In this document: positions 17,130 to 25,444 of the stretch, piece by piece | Position numbering within the stretch: position 1 is the first letter of the stretch | Layout of the letters: the number at the start of each line of letters is the position of its first letter | NCBI GenBank assembly: GCA_963720735.1 | Contig: CAVRGL010000001.1 | Span: 62,001 to 126,000, forward strand | Length of the DNA stretch: 64,000 nt | Reading direction: 5' to 3' | Source of the DNA: JBBRHQ01 sp963720735 | Lineage (GTDB): Bacteria > Actinomycetota > Thermoleophilia > Solirubrobacterales > 70-9 | The notes under the pieces: generated by a model | What the model saw: the letters and a program-made list of their open reading frames with translations, nothing else | What the model was told of the DNA's origin: nothing | Databases searched by the model: none | Translations under genes and position numbers: made by a program

Positions 17130-18386
17130 ATGCAGACTTCAATGAGACGAGACCATCGAAGAGTTCTCCTGCTGGGGTCGGCGCTCGTCGCCGCCCTGGC
17201 GGGGGTCGCGGCCGGCGCGGCCGGCGCCGCCTCATGGGCTGCCGAGGCGCTGGGACTGATCGCCGCGGCGCTGATCGCCTCGGAGATCTACCTGGGCCGG
17301 GACGACCGGCGCGCCGAGCTGCTCGCCGCTGAGGAATCCCGATACCGATTCGTCGCCGAGCAGGCGCCGGTGATCGCGTATCTCGCCGAGCCGGGCGAGA
17401 AGGCGCGATGGCACTACGTCAGCCCTCACATCACGACGATGCTCGGCTTCACTCCGGAGGAGTGGCGCGACGATCCCGGCCTCTGGCGCCGGCAGGTGCA
17501 CCCCGACGACGTCGCCCTGGCGATCTCCGATGAGCGCCGAGCGCTGAACTCGGGCGAGCCCAACGCGACCGACTACCGGATGCGCACCAAGTCCGGCGAG
17601 GAGATCTGGGTGCGCGACGTCGCCGTCGGTCTGACCGAGAGCGGCCAGCAGATCACCCAGGGCGTGATCTACGACATCACCGGCCTGAAGCGCGCCGAGG
17701 AAGGTCTGCGCACCCGGGAGAGGAGGCTCCAGGGCGTCGTCGGCGAGCGTACCCGAGAGCTGGAGCGCTCGCGACTGGAGACGTTGCAGCGCCTCGCGGT
17801 CGCTGCCGAGCTGCACGAGAAGGGCACTCACGAGCACACCGTCCGGGTTGGCCGGATCAGCGCCGCGATCGCCAACGAGCTCGGCCTCTCCGACGGGTTC
17901 GTGGAACTGATCGGCCAGGCGGCACCGCTCCACGACATCGGCAAGCTCGGGGTCAGCGAGGAGATCCTGCTTCAACCGGGAGAGCTCTCCGAGTCGGACC
18001 TGTCCACGATGCGCCAGCACACGGCAATCGGGGCCGACATCCTCGGCGGCAGCGAGTCACCGTCCCTGCGCCTGGCCGAGCAGATCGCCCTCACCCATCA
18101 CGAGCGCTGGGACGGCGAGGGGTATCCCCGGGGGTTGCGCGGCGAGGAGATACCGATCGGCGGCCGGATCACGATGGTCGCCGACGCCTTCGACACGCTC
18201 ACCCACGGTCGTCCCCGGTTCGAGCCGTGGACGCTCGAGGAGACCCTCGATGAGATCAGGGCGGGCTCCGGGGCCCGGTTCGATCCGCAGGTTGTCGAGG
18301 CATTCCTCCGCCTCGAGCACGCCGAGCTGATGGCGCCGATCAGGGACTGGTCGGCATGGAGGACAGGCGCCTCACCGCGGGCATAG
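17130..18386 (+). CDS. Membrane-anchored PAS and HD-GYP domain protein (probable c-di-GMP phosphodiesterase)
   Basis: 418 residues. Residues about 10-55 are hydrophobic (VLLLGSALVAALAGVAAGAAG and AAEALGLIAAALIASEIYL), giving two membrane helices. A PAS domain follows (RYRFVAEQAPVIAYL, GFTPEEWRDDPGLWRRQVHPDD, YDITGLKRAEE), then a short coiled coil. The HD-GYP domain holds LHDIGKLGVSEEIL and HHERWDGEGYPRGLRGEEIP, so the metal and GYP signature is intact. Expected role: sensing an internal ligand or redox state and hydrolysing c-di-GMP. A -10-like TACGAT lies 23 bp upstream. The gene stands alone on the + strand between ffh and ftsY. Confidence 0.88.
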   Translation: MQTSMRRDHRRVLLLGSALVAALAGVAAGAAGAASWAAEALGLIAAALIASEIYLGRDDRRAELLAAEESRYRFVAEQAPVIAYLAEPGEKARWHYVSPHITTMLGFTPEEWRDDPGLWRRQVHPDDVALAISDERRALNSGEPNATDYRMRTKSGEEIWVRDVAVGLTESGQQITQGVIYDITGLKRAEEGLRTRERRLQGVVGERTRELERSRLETLQRLAVAAELHEKGTHEHTVRVGRISAAIANELGLSDGFVELIGQAAPLHDIGKLGVSEEILLQPGELSESDLSTMRQHTAIGADILGGSESPSLRLAEQIALTHHERWDGEGYPRGLRGEEIPIGGRITMVADAFDTLTHGRPRFEPWTLEETLDEIRAGSGARFDPQVVEAFLRLEHAELMAPIRDWSAWRTGASPRA

Positions 18387-18422
18387 GTGGTGCCCCATAC
18401 CGGACCGGCAGACGGGAATCAC

Positions 18423-18476
18423 TTGCGGCGGCTTCGCCGCCTGACATGTCTCTGCCAGCGCTAACACCGCGCCGGC
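18423..18476 (+). repeat. 54-bp palindromic repeat, copy 3
   Basis: Lies between the convergent ends of the HD-GYP gene and ftsY, where a bidirectional terminator would be expected. The first hairpin is perfect; the second has one mismatch (5' arm GCCAGCGC). It begins about 36 nt after the HD-GYP stop and ends 10 bp before the ftsY stop. Confidence 0.9.
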
Positions 18477-18486
18477 AAGGAAACAC

Positions 18487-19491
18487 TTATTCGCCCAAGA
18501 GGGCGGTCGAGAACTCCAGCGGGTCGAACGGCCTCAGGTCCTCCAATCCCTCGCCGGTGCCGATCAGCTTCACGGGGATACCCAGCTCGGCGGCGATCGC
18601 CAGGGTGATCCCACCCTTCGCTGTGCCGTCGAGCTTGGTCAGGACCACCCCGTCGATCGCGACCGCGTCGGAGAACACCTTCGCCTGGCGCAGGCCGTTC
18701 TGTCCGGTCGTGGCGTCGATCGTGATCAGTGTCTCGTGCGGGGCCTCAGGAATCTGCTTGCCGATCACCCGCCGCACCTTCGCCAGTTCGTCCATCAGGT
18801 TTCCCTGGGTGTGGAGGCGGCCGGCGGTGTCGACTATGACCACGTCGGCCGAGCGGGCCCTGGCCGCGGCGATCGAGTCGAAGGCGACCGCGCCGGGATC
18901 GGCGCCGGCAGCCGAGCGCACCAGGTCGGCTCCCGCCCGCTCCGCCCACTCGGCAAGCTGCTCGGCCGCCGCCGCCCTGTAGGTGTCGGCGGCGCCGAGG
19001 ACGACCCCGAGCCCGAACTCATTGCTCAGGTGCCAGGCGATCTTGCCGATCGTCGTCGTCTTCCCGGTCCCGTTCACGCCGACCATCAGCAACACCGCGG
19101 GCTCGCCGCTGAGGTCGATCCGGCGCTCTCCGGTCGCGGCGATCTCGGCGAGCATCTCGATCAACCGCTGGCGGATCGCGGAACCGTCCGCCCCGACGGC
19201 GCCGGACTCGACCTCGCGCTCGAGTCCGCCGACCACCTCGGCGGTGGTCGGCGCGCCGACGTCGGCGAGGATCAGGGCCTCCTCGAGGCGCTCCCAGGTC
19301 TGCTCGTCGATCCGGTCGAAGAGGCTGGCCGAGATCTCCTCGCTGAGGGCCCGGCGGCTCCGGGAGAGGCTCTCGCGCAGGCGCCTGAACACCCCGCGGC
19401 CCTCTGCGGTCTGCCCCTCCCCGCTGCGGGCGTGCGCCACGGGCGCCTCCCGGCCGCCGAGATCGAGGATCTCCTGCCAGCTGGTTGACAA
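18487..19491 (-). CDS. ftsY: Signal recognition particle receptor FtsY
   Basis: 334 residues from a TTG. The short N-terminal region lacks the long acidic A domain of E. coli, as is usual outside proteobacteria. N domain: RRALSEEISASLFDRIDEQTW. G domain: MVGVNGTGKTTTIGKIAWHL, GAADTYRAAAAEQL, DTAGRLHTQGNLMDEL, TKLDGTAKGG, then GTGEGLEDLRPFDPLEF. It is the membrane receptor for Ffh/SRP. The gene follows smc by 13 bp; rnc-smc-ftsY is a conserved order. Confidence 0.97.
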   Translation of the reverse strand: MSTSWQEILDLGGREAPVAHARSGEGQTAEGRGVFRRLRESLSRSRRALSEEISASLFDRIDEQTWERLEEALILADVGAPTTAEVVGGLEREVESGAVGADGSAIRQRLIEMLAEIAATGERRIDLSGEPAVLLMVGVNGTGKTTTIGKIAWHLSNEFGLGVVLGAADTYRAAAAEQLAEWAERAGADLVRSAAGADPGAVAFDSIAAARARSADVVIVDTAGRLHTQGNLMDELAKVRRVIGKQIPEAPHETLITIDATTGQNGLRQAKVFSDAVAIDGVVLTKLDGTAKGGITLAIAAELGIPVKLIGTGEGLEDLRPFDPLEFSTALLGE

Positions 19492-19504
19492 CGGGGCCCC
19501 CGCC

Positions 19505-21868
19505 TCAGGCGGCCTCGATCGCCTCGTCCGGCTCGATGCCGGCGAAGGGAGGCGGCGTACCGGCCGTCCCCTCCTCCTCGCGCGGGAGCCGTCGCGAGAC
19601 GACCTTGGTGACCCCGTCGCCGCCCATGCTGACGCCGTAGAGGACGTCGGCCGCCTCCATCGTCCTCTTCTGGTGGGTGACGATGACGAACTGGGCGCGG
19701 TCGGAGAAGCGCCGGATCAGCTGCAGGAAGCGGTCGATGTTGGCGTCGTCCAGAGCGGCCTCGACCTCGTCGAGGATGTAGAAGGGGCAGGGACGTGCCA
19801 GGAAGACCGCAAAGACAAACGCGAGCGCGACGAGCGACTTCTCGCCGCCGGAGAGCAAGGAGAGCTTGCGGGTCGACTTCCCGGCCGGGGTGACCTCGAT
19901 CTCCACCCCGAGCACCTCGCGCTCGGAACCGTCTTCCTCCTCTTCGGGGCCCTCGGCCTCAGCGCTCTCCGTCTCCTCCTCCGCGACGGGCCGCAACGAG
20001 ACCCGCCGCAGCTTCCCCCGCCCTCCGGGGAAGAGGTGCTCGACCATCTCCTCGAAGTTCCTGGCGGTCGCCTCGAAGGTCTCCTCGAAAGCGCGCTCGA
20101 TCTCCCGGTCGATCTCGGCGATCAGCGACTGCAGCTCGCTCAGCGCCCTGGCCGTGTCCTCGCGCTGGCCCTGCAGGTCGGAGACGTGCTCGCGGGCCTC
20201 CTCGTACTCGCGCTCGGCGAGTGGGTTGACCGGGCCGATCTGGGAGCGGCGCCGCTCCAAGCGCTCGAGCCGCCGCTCGATCTCGCCGCGCTCGGCATCG
20301 CTCAGGGGCCGCTCCGCCGGCCCGATCGCCTCCCCCAGCCTCTCGCCGATCTCGGCCAGCTCCTTGGCTGCCTCCGAGCGCCGGTCGCCGAGGTGAGCGG
20401 CATCGACCTCAGCCCGGGTCAGCTCGTCGGAGAGCCCCTTCAACTCTGCCTGAAGCTCGGCCTCGCGCTGTGAGCAGGAGCGCATCTCCTCGGCGATCTC
20501 GTCACCCTCGCCCTCGCCGCCGACGACCTTCCCCTCGGTGGCGCCGATCCGCCGCCCAAGCGCCGCGCCGACAGCCTCGACCGCAGATGAGGCGGCACCC
20601 ACGGCCCCGAGCAGCTCCTCGGCCTCGGCGACCAGCGTCCGCAGCCGCTCGCGGTGGCGCTCGCCGAGCAGGCCCTCGGCACGCCGCGCGTGGCGGGAGG
20701 CCCGCTCGGCGCCGGCCTGGACGGCGCCGAGGGCGCTCGCCCTGGCCGCCTCCGATCCCTCGGCGCGGGCGCGACCGAGCCCTTCGGAGGCGGCGGCGAG
20801 CCCGCCCTCCACCTCGCCCAGCTCCTGCTTGAGCTTGCGGGCGCGCTCGCCGGGGGCGGTGCCGCCGCCGTCGATGTCGAGGGTCAGCGGCCCGAGCTCG
20901 GTGCGGAGGCGCTCCAGCCTCGCCTCCAGCTCGACGACGCGATCGGCGAGACCGGCCTCGCGCACGGCGACCCGCTCAGCGTCGCTGCGCAGGCCGGTGA
21001 GAAGTCCCCAGGCGAGGGTGCGCTCGCGGTCGCGCTCGGCAAAGCGCTCCTCGGCGGCCCGGCGGCGAGTGCTCACTTCGGTCAGCCGGCGCTCGATCCC
21101 CTGGCGCACCGATCGCGCCTTGCCGGCGACCTGCTCCGCCACCGCAAGCCTCTGCTCGCCGAAGCGAAGCTCCTCCGCGACCACCTGCGCTCGCAGCTCC
21201 AGCTCCTCGCGCTCGATTCTCGCGCCCAGCTCGGCCGCCTGGGCCTGGCGCTTCAGCGGGCGCAGCCGCGAGCGCGCCTCGCGCTCGACGTCGAGGGCCC
21301 GATCGAGGTTCTCCCCCGTCGCCTTCAGCTTCAGCTCGGCACGGCGCCGGCGCTTTCGGTGCTTGCCGAGCCCAGCCGCCTCCTCGATCAGCATCCGCCT
21401 CTCCCTGGGCTTCGAGTGGACGATCGACTCGACCCGCCCCTGACTGATCACCGAGTGCATCTCCCGGCCCATGTTCGTGTCCGAGAGGACTTCGACAACG
21501 TCTACCAGGCGGCAGCGGGCGCCGTTCAGCCGGTAGGTGCCCTCGCCGGCACGGTCGAGCCGTCGCTCGATCGAGATCTCCGAGAAGTCGGTCGCCGCCC
21601 GGCCCTCGGAGTTGTCGATCACGACCTCGACCTCGGCGCGGCGGCGGCTGCCGACCCCGCTGCCGCCGGCTGAGATCACGTCCTGCATCGAGGAGCCCCG
21701 CACCGCCCCCGGGCTCTGCTCGCCAAGTGCCCAGAGCACCGCGTCGGTGATGTTCGACTTGCCCGAGCCGTTGGGGCCGACGATCACGCTGACGCCCGGC
21801 GAGAAGCGCAGCTTCGTCCGCTCGGGGAAGGACTTGAACCCCTTGAGGCTGATCGATTTCAGGTACAT
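19505..21868 (-). CDS. smc: Chromosome segregation ATPase SMC, short form without a recognisable hinge
   Basis: 787 residues; bacterial SMC is usually near 1150-1200. The N-terminal head is complete: MYLKSISLKGFKSF, Walker A GPNGSGKSN (31-39), and HSVISQGRVESI. The C-terminal head has LLSGGEKSLVALAF (about 672-685), Walker B PFYILDEVEAALDD and THQKRTME. Between the heads there are only about 450 residues of Glu/Arg/Ala-rich coiled coil, with weak breaks at LDIDGGGTAPGER and VVGGEGEGDE. I see no folded hinge. The ATG follows the rnc stop by 55 bp. scpA and scpB are encoded near 61 kb, so the rest of the condensin is present. Confidence 0.9.
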   Translation of the reverse strand: MYLKSISLKGFKSFPERTKLRFSPGVSVIVGPNGSGKSNITDAVLWALGEQSPGAVRGSSMQDVISAGGSGVGSRRRAEVEVVIDNSEGRAATDFSEISIERRLDRAGEGTYRLNGARCRLVDVVEVLSDTNMGREMHSVISQGRVESIVHSKPRERRMLIEEAAGLGKHRKRRRRAELKLKATGENLDRALDVEREARSRLRPLKRQAQAAELGARIEREELELRAQVVAEELRFGEQRLAVAEQVAGKARSVRQGIERRLTEVSTRRRAAEERFAERDRERTLAWGLLTGLRSDAERVAVREAGLADRVVELEARLERLRTELGPLTLDIDGGGTAPGERARKLKQELGEVEGGLAAASEGLGRARAEGSEAARASALGAVQAGAERASRHARRAEGLLGERHRERLRTLVAEAEELLGAVGAASSAVEAVGAALGRRIGATEGKVVGGEGEGDEIAEEMRSCSQREAELQAELKGLSDELTRAEVDAAHLGDRRSEAAKELAEIGERLGEAIGPAERPLSDAERGEIERRLERLERRRSQIGPVNPLAEREYEEAREHVSDLQGQREDTARALSELQSLIAEIDREIERAFEETFEATARNFEEMVEHLFPGGRGKLRRVSLRPVAEEETESAEAEGPEEEEDGSEREVLGVEIEVTPAGKSTRKLSLLSGGEKSLVALAFVFAVFLARPCPFYILDEVEAALDDANIDRFLQLIRRFSDRAQFVIVTHQKRTMEAADVLYGVSMGGDGVTKVVSRRLPREEEGTAGTPPPFAGIEPDEAIEAA

Positions 21869-21923
21869 CTGCGCAGTATCAAGGCTCGCGGTTCGATCGG
21901 ACGCGTTCGGGCCGGGGAGCCCC

Positions 21924-22613
21924 TCAGCCCCCAAGCGCCTCGAGGGCCTGCTCGGCGGCGACCTGCTCGGCGGCCTTCTTGCTGCGCCCCGAGCCGCGCC
22001 CCATCTCGCTCTCGCCGACGATCGCCGTCACCTCGAAACGCTCGTGAGGCGGTCCCTGCTCGCTGATCACCTCGTAGACGACTCTGTCGCCCTGTCGTGC
22101 CAGCGCCTCCTGGAGCGCCGACTTGAAGTCGATCCGCTTTTCGGCCGCAAGCGAGATCCGCGGTTGAAAGGCCTCGGCGACCGCGGCCGCGGTGGGCTCG
22201 AATCCGAAGGCGAGGAAGCAGGCGCCGATCAGCGCCTCGGTCACCTCCGGAAGCGGCCGTTCCCCCTCGAGCAGGACGGCGGCGGGAATCGCGTTGGCCC
22301 CTCCGGTCTCCGTCGCGCTCAGCATCTCGGCGACACCGAGCGACCGGCCGACGGCGGCGCAGGAGATCCCGCTGACCGCCTGGTTCCTGATCTTCGTCAG
22401 TGCGCCGACCCCGTCGTCGGGGAAGCGGGCGAACACCTCCGCTGCGACCGCAAGGCCGAGGACGGTGTCGCCGATGAAGGCGAGGCGCTCATAAGAGGCG
22501 GAGCGCTCCGCTGTCCACGAGGAGTGGGTGAGCGCCTGGGTGCGCAGATCGTCGGGCAGGTCGGTGATCAGCGCCTCGAGCGAAGCGACCGGTGGATCGA
22601 GCTCCGGTCCCAC
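21924..22613 (-). CDS. rnc: Ribonuclease III
   Basis: 229 residues from GTG. It cleaves double-stranded RNA in rRNA and mRNA maturation. The catalytic signature is slightly divergent: YERLAFIGDTVLGLAVAAEV replaces the common ERLEFLGDAVL, with the acidic residues kept. The second site is seen in VTEALIGACFLAFG, where E precedes ALIGA. The C-terminal dsRNA-binding domain is FKSALQEALAR to GSGRSKKAAEQVAAEQALEAL. It starts just after acpP. Confidence 0.95.
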   Translation of the reverse strand: MGPELDPPVASLEALITDLPDDLRTQALTHSSWTAERSASYERLAFIGDTVLGLAVAAEVFARFPDDGVGALTKIRNQAVSGISCAAVGRSLGVAEMLSATETGGANAIPAAVLLEGERPLPEVTEALIGACFLAFGFEPTAAAVAEAFQPRISLAAEKRIDFKSALQEALARQGDRVVYEVISEQGPPHERFEVTAIVGESEMGRGSGRSKKAAEQVAAEQALEALGG

Positions 22614-22617
22614 TGCC

Positions 22618-22863
22618 CTAGGCGGGAGCGTGCTGGAGGACGAAGTCGACAGCGTCCCCGACCGTCTTGATCCGTGCCGCGTCCTCCTCTGGGACCGATA
22701 CTCCATAGCGATCCTCGAGCTCCATCACAAGCTCGTAGAGGTCGAGCGAGTCGGCGTCGAGGTCCTCCTTGAAGCGCGACCCCTCGTTGATCCGCTCGAT
22801 GTCGACCTCGAGCTCCTCGGCCAGGTGCTCGCGGACCAGCGCCGTGACTTCCTCGCGAGTCAT
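22618..22863 (-). CDS. acpP: Acyl carrier protein
   Basis: 81 residues with the phosphopantetheine site DLDADSLDLYELVMELE (Ser after DAD). It is a strongly acidic four-helix protein carrying acyl chains in fatty acid synthesis. The ATG overlaps the plsX stop (ATGA). The rpmF-plsX-acpP-rnc order is conserved across bacteria, though fabD/fabG are absent here. Confidence 0.97.
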   Translation of the reverse strand: MTREEVTALVREHLAEELEVDIERINEGSRFKEDLDADSLDLYELVMELEDRYGVSVPEEDAARIKTVGDAVDFVLQHAPA

Positions 22864-23906
22864 CCCGAGCTTCCTATCACGCCGGCGCCTTCTTCTGCGA
22901 GCGCCCCACGGGTGGCACCGCCCTCCTCGAGCAGCGCCGAGGTCAGCTCGATCGCCCGCACCTCGACGCTGCGGGCGGCGAGGCGGATCACGTTCGCGAC
23001 CCCCTCGGGGCCGGAGCTGCCGTGCCCGACGACGGCAATCCGGCGAAGACCGAGCAGGATCGCGCCGCCGGTGGTGTCCGGGTCGAGCTCGCGGCGCACC
23101 TCGGCAAGCGCCTGGCGCATCAGCAGGCCGCCGGCCGCAGCCATCGGGTTGGAGCGGGCCGCATTGCGGATCGCCGCGGTCACGGTCCGCGCAGTGCCCT
23201 CCATCAGCTTCAGCGAGATGTTGCCGGTGAACCCGTCGGTGACGATCACGTCGGCGGCCCCCTCGGGGATGTCCCGGCCCTCGACGTTGCCGATGAAGTC
23301 GATCCCGTGAGCCTTGCTGAGCAGGTCGTGGGCGGTGACCACGTCGGAGGAGCCCTTGCCCGCTTCCTCGCCGACGGAGAGCAGCCCGACCCGCGGTCGC
23401 TCGATGCCGAGCACCGCTTCGCTGAAGGCGGCGCCGAGGAAGGCGAACTGGACCAGGTGCTGCGGGCGGACGACGACGTTGGCACCGACATCGAGAAAGA
23501 GGACCGGCTTGCCCGGCACCGGCACCCGCACGGCGAGCGCCGGTCGCTGCACCCCGTGCAGGCGCCGAAGGCCGAAGGTGGCGGCGGCCATCGCGGCGCC
23601 GGTCGAGCCGACGCTTGCAAGGGCGTCGCTGCCGCCGCCGGCGACGTCGGCCGCGGCGCGGACGATCGAGGCCCCCTCGCGGGAGCGCACCGCCCTCACC
23701 GGATCGTCCTGGTTCGAGACCCACTCGCTGGTCGCGATCACCTCGATTCCCTCGGCATCGTCGAGGGAGAGCTCCGCCGGGGGGCCGAACACCCGCACTC
23801 CGATTCCGTCCGCGGCGGCCAGCCTGGCGCCTTCGGCGAGCACATTGAAGCCCTGCTCCGCCCCGAAGCCGTCGAGGGCCACGGTGACGCCGGCCTGCTC
23901 GGGCAT
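22860..23906 (-). CDS. plsX: Phosphate acyltransferase PlsX
   Basis: 348 residues. It converts acyl-ACP to acyl-phosphate, the donor for PlsY in phospholipid synthesis. Visible hallmarks: VTVALDGFGAEQG, ALASVGSTGAAMAAATF, LFLDVGANVVVRPQHLVQFA, GLLSVGEEAGKG, FIGNVEGRDIPEGAADVIVTDGFTGNISLKLMEG (in parts) and VVGHGSSGPEGVANVIR. It lies between rpmF and acpP. It is a peripheral membrane enzyme and has no signal. Confidence 0.96.
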   Translation of the reverse strand: MPEQAGVTVALDGFGAEQGFNVLAEGARLAAADGIGVRVFGPPAELSLDDAEGIEVIATSEWVSNQDDPVRAVRSREGASIVRAAADVAGGGSDALASVGSTGAAMAAATFGLRRLHGVQRPALAVRVPVPGKPVLFLDVGANVVVRPQHLVQFAFLGAAFSEAVLGIERPRVGLLSVGEEAGKGSSDVVTAHDLLSKAHGIDFIGNVEGRDIPEGAADVIVTDGFTGNISLKLMEGTARTVTAAIRNAARSNPMAAAGGLLMRQALAEVRRELDPDTTGGAILLGLRRIAVVGHGSSGPEGVANVIRLAARSVEVRAIELTSALLEEGGATRGALAEEGAGVIGSSG

Positions 23907-24119
23907 CTACTCCTCCGGGCTGGGTGCCGCCGGCGCCTCGGTGACGGTGTGCGTGATCACCTCACGCCCCGCGTAGGTGCCGCAGGTGGGGCAAACACGG
24001 TGCGGCAGGCGCGGGCTGTGGCAGCGCGGGCACTCATTGAGGCGCGGCTTGGACGCCGTGTGCGTGGCGCGCCGCTTGTCACGCCTGGTGCGCGAGGTTC
24101 TCTTCTTCGGTACCGCCAT
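23907..24119 (-). CDS. rpmF: Ribosomal protein bL32
   Basis: 70 residues: MAVPKKRTSRTRRDKRRA followed by a zinc ribbon, CPRCHSPRLPHRVCPTC, so this is the zinc-binding (C+) form. A short acidic tail EAPAAPSPEE closes it. It abuts plsX directly. YceD lies upstream, the usual yceD-rpmF-plsX order. Confidence 0.97.
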   Translation of the reverse strand: MAVPKKRTSRTRRDKRRATHTASKPRLNECPRCHSPRLPHRVCPTCGTYAGREVITHTVTEAPAAPSPEE

Positions 24120-24160
24120 CGCGGCGGACATGGTAGCTGCCGGAAGGACGCCCTGCGCGA

Positions 24161-24676
24161 TCAGAGGTCGAGCTCGCGCAGCTTCGCCCAGCGCGGGTCT
24201 GCGCCTCCGCCGTGCTCGTGCTCGGCGGGGTCGGCGTCGTTCAGCGAGACCCCGCAGACCGGGCAGAGCCCGGCGCATTCGGCGCGGCAGAGGATGCGCT
24301 CGGGCATCGCCAGGGCGATCGCATCGTGGGCCCAGTGACTGATATCGAGCTCGCCTTCACTGACGTACGGGCTGAGCAGCTCCTCGTCGCCGGGCTGGTC
24401 GACCTCGCGGGCGTCGATGCTCATCTCCAGGCTCGCCGGCTCCAGGCAGCGCATGCAGGGACCCTCGAGGCTGAGGTCGAAGCGCAGCCGCATCGCGTGC
24501 CCGCTGCGGGTGCGGGAGACGTCGAGGCGGGCGGTGGCCGGATTGGGCACCGCACGGTAGAGCTGGCCGCCGATCTCGAGCTCGCCGGTGCGCACCGGTA
24601 GCTCGACCGAGCGGCCCTCCCCGTGCGAGAGCTGCAGGCTGGCGAGGTCGAAGGTCGTCTTGGGCTGGGGTGTCAT
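24161..24676 (-). CDS. YceD/DUF177 family protein
   Basis: 171 residues. DUF177 proteins precede rpmF in many genomes and are linked to 23S rRNA or ribosome assembly. Features: FDLASLQLSHGEGRSVELPV, a CMRCLEP knuckle, and a C-terminal ERILCRAECAGLCPVCG zinc-like cluster, then NDADPAEHEH. The ATG giving MTPQPK is preferred over the GTG three codons earlier. The gene is co-directional with rpmF. Confidence 0.9.
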   Translation of the reverse strand: MTPQPKTTFDLASLQLSHGEGRSVELPVRTGELEIGGQLYRAVPNPATARLDVSRTRSGHAMRLRFDLSLEGPCMRCLEPASLEMSIDAREVDQPGDEELLSPYVSEGELDISHWAHDAIALAMPERILCRAECAGLCPVCGVSLNDADPAEHEHGGGADPRWAKLRELDL

Positions 24677-24723
24677 CCGCGGCACCGGGGGGCGACTACG
24701 ATGGGCGCCCTTCGAGATTAGCC

Positions 24724-25265
24724 ATGAGCGCCCAGTTCCACTGGAAACCGGAGACCTACCTGGAGCGGATCCGCGCCGAGGTCCCCCGCTACGACGAGCT
24801 CCAGCGCGAGGCCGTGGCCGCGATCCCCTTCCCGCCCGATCGGGTGCTCGAGCTGGGGATGGGGACGGGCGAAACCACCGACCGCCTCCTGGAGTCCTTC
24901 CCGGACGCCTGGGTGATCGGGCTCGACTCGAGCCCGGAGATGGTCTTCCGGGCGCGCGAGACCTACGACGACGTCCAGCTCGCGCGGATGGAGGACCCCC
25001 TCCCCGACGGCCCCTGGGACCTGGTCATCTCCGTGCTCTCGATCCACCACCTGGACGACGCGGCCAAGCGGACCCTGTTCAGGCGGGTCCGCGAGCAGTC
25101 GCGATCCCTGGTGATCGGCGACTGGTCAAGGCCGAGCCGCAGGTGACCCCGATCGACCCGGCCCACGACTTCCCGGACTCAGCCGCAGACCTGGCCGAGT
25201 GGTGCGACGGCGAGGTCGTCTGGGAGGCCGACGACCTGGCGGTGATCCACGCGGTCTACGGGTAG
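24724..25265 (+). pseudogene. Class I SAM-dependent methyltransferase, frameshifted near its end
   Basis: The first frame encodes MSAQFHWKPETYLERI, the SAM-binding motif VLELGMGTGETTDRLLE, GLDSSPEMVFRARE and ISVLSIHHLDD, ending soon after LVIGD. The expected C-terminus (LVKAEPQVTPIDPAHDF, ADLAEWCDGEVVWE, DDLAVIHAVYG) continues in another frame from about 25122 to the stop. One missing base near 25121-25124 explains this. Either it is a real frameshift costing some 45 residues, or a sequence error. If translated as is, the core fold is present but the last strands are lost. The substrate is unknown. A -10-like TACGAT lies about 25 bp upstream. Confidence 0.75.
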
Positions 25266-25300
25266 GCCTGAGGCGAGGCCCCGTCCCTGGCTCCAGGCGC

Positions 25301-25337
25301 AGACCGTCACGGGCCTTTGATTGGCCCGTGACGGTCT
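25301..25337 (+). terminator. 15-bp perfect hairpin after the methyltransferase
   Basis: AGACCGTCACGGGCC pairs perfectly with GGCCCGTGACGGTCT around a 7-nt loop TTTGATT. It begins about 36 bp after the full-length methyltransferase stop. It is the strongest inverted repeat in this part of the window. No T-tract follows, so termination is plausible but not certain. Confidence 0.6.
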
Positions 25338-25363
25338 TGAGGCGACCCAAGCGCCCGGGGTGA

Positions 25364-25418
25364 ATTTCGTCGCGCCACGGTGCCCCCGTGACCGCCGACG
25401 GGCTGAAAACGACGAAAT
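25364..25418. repeat. 9-bp inverted repeat spaced by 37 bp
   Basis: ATTTCGTCG and CGACGAAAT flank a 37-bp centre. They lie between the strong hairpin and the DUF559-type pseudogene. They could be element ends or operator arms; no target duplication is visible. Confidence 0.35.
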
Positions 25419-25444
25419 ACGGGACGGATTCCGCCCATCGGCCG

